NCBI GenBank assembly: GCA_964470375.1
Contig: CAYYCP010000003.1
Coordinates: 31,811-95,810 of the forward strand
Reading direction: 5' to 3'
Source: CAYNQK01 sp964470375
GTDB lineage: Bacteria; Spirochaetota; Spirochaetia; Treponematales; JBGSOB01
Length of the DNA: 64,000 bases
The translations under genes and the position numbers were made by a program. Numbering within the stretch: the stretch's first letter is position 1; the number at the start of each line of letters is the position of its first letter. Below are positions 33,729 to 41,804 of the stretch, in pieces. Below the pieces are notes generated by a model. The model had not been told where the DNA came from and made no database searches. It was given only the letters and a program-made list of their open reading frames with translations.

Positions 33729-33760
33729 AAAGGGCCGCCCGAACTGGTCGGTCGGCCCTT
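33729..33760. terminator. Rho-independent terminator hairpin
   Basis: AAGGGCCG pairs with CGGCCCTT, with a further 4-bp CCGA/TCGG stem inside after one mismatch. On the minus strand it is followed by TTTCTTTTTCC, so it best fits a transcript coming from the right; it could also end pyrC messages. Confidence 0.65.
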
Positions 33761-33844
33761 CTCGCGACGGCTCGGCGCTGATACCTTCTCACCGCCCTTA
33801 GGGCGATCCGGCGAAGGCGAGCGCCCGCGGCTGGATGCCAGCGT

Positions 33845-33934
33845 TCAACTCATTGTGCCATTCACGCTCCGGAATCGAAGGATGAAAATACCGTACGCCG
33901 TCCCGCTAGGTTGTATCTCTTCGGCCACCTTCAT
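33845..33934 (-). CDS. Possible 29-aa protein with a strong ribosome site
   Basis: On the minus strand AAGGAGG lies 4 bases before an ATG at 33934. The 30-codon frame begins MKVAEEIQPSGTAYGIFIL and stops at TGA. A promoter-like pair upstream and a terminator downstream fit a small transcript. No homology can be judged, and the region may instead be a structured RNA. Confidence 0.4.
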   Translation of the reverse strand: MKVAEEIQPSGTAYGIFILRFRSVNGTMS

Positions 33935-34006
33935 CCAACCTCCTTCCGCCCCGATGGGCTCGCTGCGGCGGCTACAGCCCGCCGCCCGCTTAGAACGTCT
34001 ATGGAA

Positions 34007-34034
34007 AGTGTACTACAATCTACGGAAAAAGCAA
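34007..34034 (-). promoter_or_regulatory. Possible promoter for the small transcript
   Basis: On the minus strand TTGCTT and TACACT are 16 bp apart, matching 3/6 and 4/6 of the consensus, with AT-rich sequence upstream. Confidence 0.35.
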
Positions 34035-34071
34035 ATCTTTTTTTCTCCCGATGAGATTTTTCCGCCGGATC

Positions 34072-34105
34072 GCGTTGGCCGACGCGAATGAGCGCCGGCC
34101 AACGC
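34072..34105. terminator. Hairpin downstream of the methyltransferase gene
   Basis: GCGTTGGCC and GGCCAACGC form a perfect 9-bp stem around a 16-base loop that can pair further. No T-run follows on the minus strand. Confidence 0.4.
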
Positions 34106-34110
34106 CGCCC

Positions 34111-34887
34111 TCAAGCTATATCACCCACATAGGCCTTGAGCTCATACTCCATGCGCACCAAGCCTCCGCGGGCGTACTGGTCAAAAATGGCCCGAAGGAG
34201 AGGCGTGAGGCGATGGGCCTCCGGGGAGTCCCTGGGCGGGGCGTAGGAGCAGGAATGGAAGCCGCCCAGGAGCCCCTCCCAGGAGAGGTCGCGGCTATGG
34301 CGGATGCTCAGCTCGGTCCATGTGCGCCCGCCGAAAAAGCGGTCGAAGGCTTCCGGGCCGCGCTCTCCGCGGCGGGTCTCCGCACGTTTGGGGCACTCGT
34401 CCGTTGTGAAGGCGCAGTAGGCACCCATGAAGAGGCTGGCATCGGAGCGGCGGTCGTTCCACATCAATACGGCCCGGTGGGGGGGCTTGAGGAGGCGGCG
34501 GGCCTCCGCGCTGGCAGCCTCCAGGTCGAACCAATGCAGGGCCTGGCCGGCCACGTAGAGATCGGCGCACCTGGAGGGCAAGCCCGATTCCTCGGCGCTA
34601 CCCTCCACGATCCGGAAGCGCTCCTGCCCGCCCAGGGCATCCAGGGCCTGGCGGCGCATGTCCGGATTCGGCTCCACGCCGATCACCCGGCAACCGGCGT
34701 GGAGGAAGGGTTCGGAGGAGATGCCCGTGCCGCAGCCCATGTCGACGATGATCCAATCCCTGCGCAAGCCTATCATCGCCGTAAGTCTATTGATTAATTC
34801 GGCTGGATAGCGCGGCCGGTTGCCGGCATAGTCGGAGGCCCTTCCCGTGAACCTGGTCTTGGCGTCTTTGGCTGGCATGATAGGCAT
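34111..34887 (-). CDS. SAM-dependent class I methyltransferase
   Basis: The 258-aa protein opens FTGRASDYAGNRPRYPAELI, then has SAM motif I (VDMGCGTGISSEPFL) near residue 50 and motif II (VIGVEPNPDM). It resembles the UbiE/Methyltransf_11 group with the RxxxYxxxRPxYP start common in uncharacterised bacterial enzymes; the substrate is unknown. The start may be 34887 or the second Met at 34878. It is divergent from the kinase gene at 35030. Confidence 0.85.
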   Translation of the reverse strand: MPIMPAKDAKTRFTGRASDYAGNRPRYPAELINRLTAMIGLRRDWIIVDMGCGTGISSEPFLHAGCRVIGVEPNPDMRRQALDALGGQERFRIVEGSAEESGLPSRCADLYVAGQALHWFDLEAASAEARRLLKPPHRAVLMWNDRRSDASLFMGAYCAFTTDECPKRAETRRGERGPEAFDRFFGGRTWTELSIRHSRDLSWEGLLGGFHSCSYAPPRDSPEAHRLTPLLRAIFDQYARGGLVRMEYELKAYVGDIA

Positions 34888-35029
34888 AATGTAATGCTTT
34901 CGGAACGCTGTGTCCTCTCTCTATGCCGCCCGCCCGGCCCCGCCTATCCGAAGTCCTTCATCCCCGAATCTCGGTGTCCGGCGCTTGCGCCCCGCGGCGG
35001 AAGGGACTAGGATCGGCCCGGAGGTCCGG

Positions 35030-36070
35030 ATGGGCAGCGACGCATTTTCCGCCCTCACGCCCGACCTGGTCATGGACGCGGTCGAGCGCTGCGGCCGTGA
35101 GCCGACAGGGCGCTTTTCCCAGCTCAATTCCCTGGAGAACCGTGTCTTCCAGGCCCATGCCGAGGACGGCTCCTGCCTGATCCTCAAGTTTTATCGCCCC
35201 GGCCGCTGGAACGACCAGGCCATACTGGAAGAGCATGCCTTCTTGTCTGAACTGGCAGAGGCCGGCGCACCTGTCCTCGCCCCCATCACCCTCCCGGGCG
35301 GTTCAAGCCTGGGCAGCCTGGGCGCCTTCCGCTTCTGCGCCTGGGAGCGTTTCACCGGGCGCATCTCCGACGAGTTCACGGAGCAGATGCTCTTCCGTGC
35401 CGGGCGGGCTCTGGCCCTCATCCACCAGGTCGGCTCGCGTTCGAGCTTCAAGGTCCGGCCGCGTTTGGATTCAGGCTCCCTCATCGTCCAGCCCCTGGAA
35501 TACCTCCTGGGTTCAGGCCTAGTCCCCTCAGGCATTAAGCAGGCCTACCGCGAATGTGCCCTCGCCGCCGCGGCCGCCTTGGACGCCTCCCTCGCTGGCA
35601 TGCCCTCTCACCGAATACACGGGGACTTCCACTGGGGCAACATCCTCTGGGACGGCGAAACCATGCTGATTGTGGATTTCGACGACTGCGCCGAGGGGCC
35701 GGCCGCCCAGGACATTTGGATGATCGCCCCCGCCGGTGATCCGGAGGGTCTGGCCAAGCGTGAGGCCCTCCTAGCCGGTTACCGGCGCCTGCGCCCCTTC
35801 GATGAGACCTGGCTGGATGCCATCGGGCCCCTCAGGGCTGCGCGCTATGTGGACTACGCGGCCTGGATAGCCATGCGCTACGGCGAAGCCGTCTTCCGTT
35901 CCTCCTTCCCGAATTTCAACGAAGCTGAGCATTGGGAAGCCGAGCTCAAGGACCTGAAGGATGTCCTGATGGGCTCTCTGCCCAGGCAAGCCATTCCGGA
36001 GAGCGTCATCGAGGAGTATGAGGAAGCGTCCCGCTTGACCAACAAGGACTACTTCTTCGACATGGAATGA
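35030..36070 (+). CDS. srkA: Stress response Ser/Thr kinase SrkA-like (YihE/RdoA)
   Basis: This 346-aa APH-fold kinase has the SrkA-type signature LNSLENRVFQ...LKFYRPGRWNDQAILEEH near residues 30-75, the catalytic loop HGDFHWGNILWDG and the metal motif DFDDCAEGPA. E. coli SrkA protects against stress-induced death; targets are not known in this group. I chose the ATG at 35030 (MGSDAFSALTPD) because homologues start here and the longer frame upstream looks random. A DUF434 gene follows after 9 bp. Confidence 0.88.
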   Translation: MGSDAFSALTPDLVMDAVERCGREPTGRFSQLNSLENRVFQAHAEDGSCLILKFYRPGRWNDQAILEEHAFLSELAEAGAPVLAPITLPGGSSLGSLGAFRFCAWERFTGRISDEFTEQMLFRAGRALALIHQVGSRSSFKVRPRLDSGSLIVQPLEYLLGSGLVPSGIKQAYRECALAAAAALDASLAGMPSHRIHGDFHWGNILWDGETMLIVDFDDCAEGPAAQDIWMIAPAGDPEGLAKREALLAGYRRLRPFDETWLDAIGPLRAARYVDYAAWIAMRYGEAVFRSSFPNFNEAEHWEAELKDLKDVLMGSLPRQAIPESVIEEYEEASRLTNKDYFFDME

Positions 36071-36079
36071 GGCCGAACC

Positions 36080-36763
36080 GTGCATGAGTTCTCGGCCAGC
36101 CTAGCCGGGGCGGCCGTCGACTATCGCTACCTCCTGGACAGGTCCTACCCGGAAAAGGCCGCAGTGGAGCTGGTAGGCAACCGCTTCGGGCTCTCAAGAG
36201 AGGAGCGCCTCATCCTCTACCGGGGCCTGTGCTCGGAGGCCGCCGCGCGGCGGAGACGAGCCACCCTCTGCCGCCCCATCCCGGGCGAGGTAGTCATCCT
36301 GGACACCTACAACGCGGCCTTCAGCCTTCTGCACTACCTGACCGGCAGGCCCTGCTTCCTATGCGCCGACGGCTTCATGCGCGATGCCGGAGCGGCCCAT
36401 GGGCGTGTCCAGGATCAGAAGACCATGACCAGGGCGCTGGGAGAGCTGGCCCTCTTCTTGGGCGGAATGGATCTGTCCGTGGACGCCGTCTTCGACGCAC
36501 CTGTACCACACTCGGGCGAGCATGCGGCCCTCTTCGCCGAGCGCATGGCGGCCGCCGGACGATCCTGTTTCTCTCACACCGAAAAGTCCGCCGACGGCTG
36601 GATACGCTCCCGCCTGGGATCGATGTCAGGGGCCGCGGTTGTGGCCAGCGCTGACTCGGCCCTGGCCGAGGCCTGCCCGCGCATGTGGGACATCGCCAAG
36701 GAGATCGTGGAATCCCGGTTCGGGGCGACCCTTCCAGACCTGAACGCCCTCCTAAAGCCATAA
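36080..36763 (+). CDS. DUF434-family protein
   Basis: The 227-aa protein starts with a DUF434-like segment, VDYRYLLDRSYPEKAAVELVGNRFGLSREER, and continues with a second conserved part (GEVVILDTYNAAFSLLHYLTGRPCFLCADGFMRDAG) of nuclease- or PIN-like style. The function is unknown; conserved acidic residues in VILDTYN and LCADGFMRD hint at metal binding. The GTG start at 36080 lies 9 bp after the kinase gene and is probably cotranscribed with it. Confidence 0.75.
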   Translation: MHEFSASLAGAAVDYRYLLDRSYPEKAAVELVGNRFGLSREERLILYRGLCSEAAARRRRATLCRPIPGEVVILDTYNAAFSLLHYLTGRPCFLCADGFMRDAGAAHGRVQDQKTMTRALGELALFLGGMDLSVDAVFDAPVPHSGEHAALFAERMAAAGRSCFSHTEKSADGWIRSRLGSMSGAAVVASADSALAEACPRMWDIAKEIVESRFGATLPDLNALLKP

Positions 36764-36777
36764 TCCTGTCGAGACCT

Positions 36778-36806
36778 TAGTCCAATCAGCTTAAACGCGA
36801 TATGAT
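36778..36806 (+). promoter_or_regulatory. Possible promoter of the glycosidase-like gene
   Basis: TATGAT (36801-36806, 5/6 match) lies 17 bp after a weak TTAGTC. The leader to the ATG at 36816 would be only a few bases. Confidence 0.3.
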
Positions 36807-36815
36807 GTGAACACA

Positions 36816-39548
36816 ATGACGAAGAAAAAACAGCGCGTAGCCATTTCAGCCACGGCGATCATGGCCATCACGGGCCTGGCGGCCGCCCAGAATCCGGCCA
36901 AGGCGGCCTTATCCGCCGTCCTGGGCGGTCCCCGGGATCCGGCCCTCTTCGAAGTCCTGGACAGGATGGCGGCCCCGGGCATCGAACCCATAGGCGCCAA
37001 CCTCGGCACCATCACGGGGGGAACGAATTTCGCCACAAACAATTTCATGCGCGGGTCGGGCATGGAGCCGGGCTTGCTGCGCCAGATTGTCCGCGTGGAG
37101 CGCTCCGGCCCGGGCTGGATCGAATGGGACGCCTCGGACGGCGGGGTCCACATGTGGGATCTGAACGCCAGCGGTTTCGGCGACGGGGCGCAAGTCCGCT
37201 TCTACCGGCTGGTGGATGCTAAGGGCAGGCCCCTGTCCTACGGCGGCGGTACTTCTCTGGATCAGGCCGCTGAGGCCGAGGGGGTGATCCTGGTCAAGGA
37301 AACCACGGTGCCGGCCGGCGGCTGGGTATCCCAGGGATCAGAGGGCACGACGAACCGTGTCTACTTGACGGATAAGAAATTCACGGCGGCCTACGGCGAC
37401 CACGCCTTCATCACCATCAAAAAGACCGTCCTAAAAAAAAGCGAGGTCCATCCCCGCCTCTACCAATGGTACCAGGACAGGAACAACATATTCTGGCTTC
37501 CCGACGGTGCCAAGGCCGAACTGGTGAAGCATCCTGGTACCATCCCGGCCTCTTTCGCCGATCCGGGTGAGACCTGCTTGCTCATCGATCTGCCGAAGGG
37601 CTCGGGCGGCTGGATCGGTCAATATCTCTTCCACGCCCTGGACGAGGGCGAGGGCAGCTGGTACGGGCAACTGGAGCCAGGGGCGCCCTACAAGGCATCG
37701 GTCTGGCTCAGGCAGGAGGGCTTGGAAGGCGGGCGTGTGCGCTTCGCCTGCGCCGGCGACTATGAACCGGCCTCCCAGGAAAGGCCCTGGAGCGTCACCG
37801 GCGAATGGCGCCTCTATACCTACGAATTCAAGGGCCCGGCCTATCCCACCGGGGAGTGGCACTCGGGCTTCGGCCTGGAGGCCCAGGGTCCCGGCAGGCT
37901 ATGGATCGACAACTTCGTCGTGTACCGGAACGACGCCGCCCACGGCTACAAGCCCTTCACCCCCAACCGCGTCTCCCTAGACGAGCTCTTGGCCTCCCTG
38001 CCCGCTGAGGGTAAAAAGCCCGCTATCCGCTATTACCCACTCACCTACGCAGGCCACTCGACTGTTGCCGCTATCTTATCGAACTATCCGAACAGCAAGA
38101 TCGATCATATCAACAATATCTCCCCGCCTGATGCCGCCGCCACCATCCCTCAGGCCCTAGCCTATTCCCTGGCCACCGGGTCGGGACCGGCCGACCGCGC
38201 CCCGCCCTGGATCACCATCAGCGAGGAGATGACCGAGTCCGAATGGGCGGCCATCCTGGAGTACCTGGCAGCCCCCTACGATCCCGCCCGGGATAGCCCC
38301 GCCACCAAGCCTTGGGCCGCCCTGCGCGCATCCCAGCACGGCGTGAACCGTCCCTGGACCGAAGAGTTCCGTGAGATCATCCTGGAATTCGGGAACGAAA
38401 CCTGGCACCAGGGCGCCGGGGGCTACGGTTGGCACGGCTACGGGAGGCCTTTTTGGGTCCACACGGGCGGACGCGAGTACGGGCTCTTCGCGCGCTATTT
38501 CATCGATCGGGCCATCGAGCGCTCGCCCTGGTGGAAGGCCAGTGGGGCGGCCGGGAAGATACGCTTCGCCCTCAACGCCAATTACAGCGCGGACCCGGAT
38601 TCCTACGGAGAGCTGGCGGCCGCGGCTTTCGCCGGCCGCTCCGGTCTCGGGGACCTGCGCCTGAGCATCGGGCACGCCAACTATGTGGGGGCTAAGTGGG
38701 AAACGGGTGAGACGCCCCACGCGGCCTTCGATGCCCACGGGCTCCAGGAAACCCTGATCGCCGGCTGGACGGACATGTTCGATCTCATAGACCAAGCCGC
38801 CCGCACCCGCGGAGAATCCCAAGCCGGCGGCGGTGCGTTCTACGGAATTTTGGCCTACGAGGGCGGGCCGAGCGGTTACTATGTGCCCGGACAGGGCACT
38901 GATCAGCAGGTGGCCATATCGGAATTGTACGGCAAATCCTTGGCGGCGGCCGTATCAGCCCTGGACACCTGGCTTTACTCCAGCCTGAGGGGCTACGGGC
39001 AGCAAGAATTCTTCGCCTTCGGAAGCGGTGGGGGCTGGAGCAGCCATACCATGCCCGGCATGGGCGGCTTCCGCGCCCAGCCCGGCTGGCTGGCCCTGGT
39101 CATGAGGAACCGTTACGCCCCAGGGGATGCTATGCTGGAAGTCCAAGCCCGCCGCCTGCCGTCTTATTCCCGCGCCGGCGAGCGGATCCCCCTGATATCC
39201 TGCTACGCCATCAAGGGCGAGGGAACCTTATCGGTCTTCATCCTCTCGCGCGCGCTAGCGGGCAAGCATGACGGGACGGATTTCAGCGGCGGCGCCCTGC
39301 CGGTGGAAGTCTCGTTACCATGGAAAAATTTCGCATCGATCAAACGCTTCGCCTTGACGGCCCCCGACAGCTCCCCGGCCGACCCGGCCGCCAACAACCT
39401 GAAAGGCGAAAAGGTAGCCATTACCGCGCTTGACATCGATCCCCGTGAATGCGCCTCGGGAAGGCTGAAGGTCGGCCCGGGCAGCGGCGGCATAGCCGGG
39501 GGCATGCCTCCCGGCACGGCCTACCTCTACCATTTCAGGCTTCGTTGA
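36816..39548 (+). CDS. Large secreted glycosidase-like protein, 910 aa
   Basis: A basic start and hydrophobic core (MTKKKQRVAISATAIMAI) form a signal peptide. Residues ~190-375 look like a jelly-roll carbohydrate-binding module (ASVWLRQEGLEGGRVRF ... GRLWIDNFVVY). The centre has EIILEFGNETWHQG with Glu528 in a GNE context typical of clan GH-A acid/base residues, and a later DAHGLQETLIAGW. No GH family can be assigned by eye. The C-terminus is beta-rich. I chose the ATG at 36816; a GTG 9 bases earlier is possible. Confidence 0.65.
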   Translation: MTKKKQRVAISATAIMAITGLAAAQNPAKAALSAVLGGPRDPALFEVLDRMAAPGIEPIGANLGTITGGTNFATNNFMRGSGMEPGLLRQIVRVERSGPGWIEWDASDGGVHMWDLNASGFGDGAQVRFYRLVDAKGRPLSYGGGTSLDQAAEAEGVILVKETTVPAGGWVSQGSEGTTNRVYLTDKKFTAAYGDHAFITIKKTVLKKSEVHPRLYQWYQDRNNIFWLPDGAKAELVKHPGTIPASFADPGETCLLIDLPKGSGGWIGQYLFHALDEGEGSWYGQLEPGAPYKASVWLRQEGLEGGRVRFACAGDYEPASQERPWSVTGEWRLYTYEFKGPAYPTGEWHSGFGLEAQGPGRLWIDNFVVYRNDAAHGYKPFTPNRVSLDELLASLPAEGKKPAIRYYPLTYAGHSTVAAILSNYPNSKIDHINNISPPDAAATIPQALAYSLATGSGPADRAPPWITISEEMTESEWAAILEYLAAPYDPARDSPATKPWAALRASQHGVNRPWTEEFREIILEFGNETWHQGAGGYGWHGYGRPFWVHTGGREYGLFARYFIDRAIERSPWWKASGAAGKIRFALNANYSADPDSYGELAAAAFAGRSGLGDLRLSIGHANYVGAKWETGETPHAAFDAHGLQETLIAGWTDMFDLIDQAARTRGESQAGGGAFYGILAYEGGPSGYYVPGQGTDQQVAISELYGKSLAAAVSALDTWLYSSLRGYGQQEFFAFGSGGGWSSHTMPGMGGFRAQPGWLALVMRNRYAPGDAMLEVQARRLPSYSRAGERIPLISCYAIKGEGTLSVFILSRALAGKHDGTDFSGGALPVEVSLPWKNFASIKRFALTAPDSSPADPAANNLKGEKVAITALDIDPRECASGRLKVGPGSGGIAGGMPPGTAYLYHFRLR

Positions 39549-39659
39549 GGCGAAGCCCAGGCTGCCCGAAGCGCAGGAGGGGCACATGGGAGAATCGGGC
39601 GCATCGCCGAAATTTACATTTCACCCCTGCATGGCCTATAGAAAAAAGAGGAGGCATGA

Positions 39660-40436
39660 ATGAGAGCAAATAGCATCGCGTTCATCACCTTGGCCCTGGC
39701 AGCGGGCCTGGAAAGCATCGCCGCGGACCCGGCGCCCTTGGAGCCCGGCACGGTAGTCGCGGCCCAGTTCAAGGACGGCAACTGGTACAAGGGCGAGATC
39801 GACAGCATAGATGGCGAAACCTACGTCGTCAATTCCATGGACGGCCGGCAAGCCTACCTGAAGAGGTCGAGCATCAGGGTATTGGACGGTTCTATCAAGC
39901 TACAAGTGGGCCAGAAAGTGGCGGCTCTCTTCGGATCGGAAAAATTCTACGGCGGCACCGTGCAAAAGCTGGAAAGTGGCGGTGCCATCATCACATGGGC
40001 CGACGGGACAAAGCCCTCATTCGTGGCCGCGGCCAACATCATCGACATAGGCGGCGAATACGATTACAAGGCGGCGCCTAAGGAGGATCCCAAGGATCTT
40101 TTCTCGCTGACCGTCAACGGGGTCCAGTATTCGGTCAATCGCAAGAACGGAAGGGTCTACGAGAAGGGCGGCTATGTCGGGGATTACGATTTCGCGAAGG
40201 GCTATTTAGCAGCGCTTTCCAGCTACAATGCCAACGCTTCCATAGACCCCAAGGGTTCCTTGACTCTATGGCGAGCGGGCGTATCGTATTCAGGTTCCCT
40301 GCAGAAAGACGGCAGCCTGATCCTCAACAACAAGACCCTCGGCACTATCAAGGAAAAGGATGACGCCGGCAAGGTCCTGAGCTGGGACGAAAAGCGGGCT
40401 CTCGCCGCGGTTATCGTCGTCTACGCGGTTCGTTGA
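39660..40436 (+). CDS. Secreted protein with two Tudor/Agenet-like domains
   Basis: The 258-aa protein has a signal peptide (SIAFITLALAAGLESIAADP), then two adjacent repeats of a Tudor/Agenet-like barrel: GTVVAAQFKDGNWYKGEIDS (~29-48) and GQKVAALFGSEKFYGGTVQK (~84-103), each followed by more strands. The rest is a less defined beta-rich region. Tudor-like barrels usually bind peptides or methylated residues in eukaryotes; in a secreted bacterial protein the ligand is unknown. AGGAGG lies 3 bases before the ATG. It is separated from the glycosidase-like gene by 111 bp. Confidence 0.65.
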   Translation: MRANSIAFITLALAAGLESIAADPAPLEPGTVVAAQFKDGNWYKGEIDSIDGETYVVNSMDGRQAYLKRSSIRVLDGSIKLQVGQKVAALFGSEKFYGGTVQKLESGGAIITWADGTKPSFVAAANIIDIGGEYDYKAAPKEDPKDLFSLTVNGVQYSVNRKNGRVYEKGGYVGDYDFAKGYLAALSSYNANASIDPKGSLTLWRAGVSYSGSLQKDGSLILNNKTLGTIKEKDDAGKVLSWDEKRALAAVIVVYAVR

Positions 40437-40471
40437 TCCGCAAGGCCGCGGCGCCGCTGGGCGCTGCGGCC

Positions 40472-41797
40472 TCATCGGCTTGCGCGGATGAAATCCCGAT
40501 ACCAGAGGGCGCTGGCCTTGGGGATGCGCCGCTGGCTGGGATAGTCCACGTAGACTATGCCGAAGCGCTTGGTGTAACCGCGGCCCCATTCGAAATTGTC
40601 CATAAGAGACCAAACCACATAGGCCTTCACCGGGGCACCCGCCTCCAGGCATTCCTCGACGGCGCGGATGTGGCTCTCAAGGTAATCCCTGCGCCCTTGA
40701 TCGTCGATCCGGCCGTCGATCAGGCTGTCCTCCATGGCGGCCCCGTTTTCGGCCACGTAGATCCGCGCGGGACGGTAGTCCGCGTGGACGCGCATGATAA
40801 TGTCGCGCAGTCCCTGGGGGAAGATCTCCCAATCCATGCTCGTGCGCGGGGCTCCCTCCGGCTTGACCTCCTGGGCGGCCGGATAGGTCGCGCCTTCCTT
40901 GCGGCGCACCACCCCGCGCGTGTAGTAGTTCACGCCCAAGGCGTCGATGGCTTGGCTTATGAGCTCCATTTCGCCATCCTCGACCTTGGGCGCCAGGGAT
41001 CCGAAGCCGGCCATGACGTCCTCGGGGTAGCTCCCCCTGAAGATGGGGTCCAGGAACCAGCGGTTGAAGACCCCGTCGGCGTCCCTGGCCGCCTGGATGG
41101 AGGAATCGCTCTCGTCCGCGGGGTAATAGGGCTTGAGATCCAGGACGATGCCGAGCTCCGCCCCGGGGATATTCCCTCGCAGGACGGGTAGGGCCATGCC
41201 ATGGGCCAGGAGCATGGTATGCGCCGCCGTCAGGGCCTTGGCCCTATCCTGGATGCCAGGGGCGTGGCGGCCCTCAAAATAGCCCACCATAGCGGCGCAG
41301 CGCGGCTCGTTAAGGGTAGCCCAGGAGGCCACCCGGCCGCCCAGGCGCCTGGAGACCGCGTCTGCGAATTCCTGGAAGGACTTGGCCGTGTCCCGGGACA
41401 GCCATCCGCCTTTGTCGGCCAGGGCCTGGGGCAGGTCCCAGTGGTACAGGGTTACATAGGGCTTGATCCCCGCCTCCAGGAGCCCGTCCACCAGGCGCTC
41501 GTAGAAGTCGAGGCCCTTCTGATTGACCCTTCCGCGCCCGCGGGGCAGGACCCTGGGCCAGGCCACCGAGAAGCGGTAGGCGTCCAAGCCCAGCCAGGAC
41601 ATCAGCGCGATATCTTCCTTATATAAAAGATAATGCTCGCAGGCCCTGTCCCCGTCGCTTCCGTCCTCTATGAGGCCGGATGTCTTGGCGAAACTGTCCC
41701 ACCAGCTGGGAGCCCGCCCATCCGCCTCCGGGCTGCCCTCCACCTGATAAGCCGAGGTGCCCGCGCCGAAGATGAAATCCCTTGGGAAAGCCATCAT
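40472..41797 (-). CDS. Beta-glucosidase, glycoside hydrolase family 1
   Basis: The 441-aa GH1 enzyme has the N-terminal FIFGAGTSAYQVEG, the acid/base Glu164 in TLNEP and the nucleophile Glu350 in VAENGA. GH1 enzymes split beta-glucosides or beta-galactosides in the cytoplasm. It starts 7 bp after the DUF58-like gene on the same strand, so it is probably the tail of the long MoxR operon, although its role there is unclear. The second Met at 41794 is equally possible as start. Confidence 0.93.
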   Translation of the reverse strand: MMAFPRDFIFGAGTSAYQVEGSPEADGRAPSWWDSFAKTSGLIEDGSDGDRACEHYLLYKEDIALMSWLGLDAYRFSVAWPRVLPRGRGRVNQKGLDFYERLVDGLLEAGIKPYVTLYHWDLPQALADKGGWLSRDTAKSFQEFADAVSRRLGGRVASWATLNEPRCAAMVGYFEGRHAPGIQDRAKALTAAHTMLLAHGMALPVLRGNIPGAELGIVLDLKPYYPADESDSSIQAARDADGVFNRWFLDPIFRGSYPEDVMAGFGSLAPKVEDGEMELISQAIDALGVNYYTRGVVRRKEGATYPAAQEVKPEGAPRTSMDWEIFPQGLRDIIMRVHADYRPARIYVAENGAAMEDSLIDGRIDDQGRRDYLESHIRAVEECLEAGAPVKAYVVWSLMDNFEWGRGYTKRFGIVYVDYPSQRRIPKASALWYRDFIRASR

Positions 41798-41804
41798 GCC
41801 TCCA

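Larger units (their letters stand above)
33722..34001 (-). ncRNA. Candidate small RNA or leader (unidentified)
   Basis: A transcript starting near 34001 and ending at the 33729-33760 terminator would be about 280 bases. It contains several GC-rich stems (a GGCGGC/GCCGCC hairpin near 33980, GGATGAA/TTCATCC around the small ORF, CGCCC/GGGCG near 33800). It does not match tmRNA, RNase P, SRP or 6S RNA by eye. Confidence 0.3.
33628..34110. other. Intergenic region with a terminator and a possible small transcript
   Basis: About 480 bp lie between pyrC (+) and the convergent methyltransferase gene (-). The region holds a terminator (33729-33760), a possible minus-strand promoter (34007-34034), a 29-codon ORF with a strong ribosome site, and a stem at 34072-34105. 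A 78-codon plus-strand frame at 33855-34091 looks non-coding. Confidence 0.5.

Noticed and set aside
33855..34091. A 78-codon plus-strand frame
   Set aside because: No ribosome site, odd composition, and a better-supported minus-strand ORF and terminator occupy the same stretch.
33628..34110. tmRNA, RNase P RNA, SRP RNA or 6S RNA in the gene-free spacer
   Set aside because: None of the conserved core sequences of these RNAs is visible on either strand.
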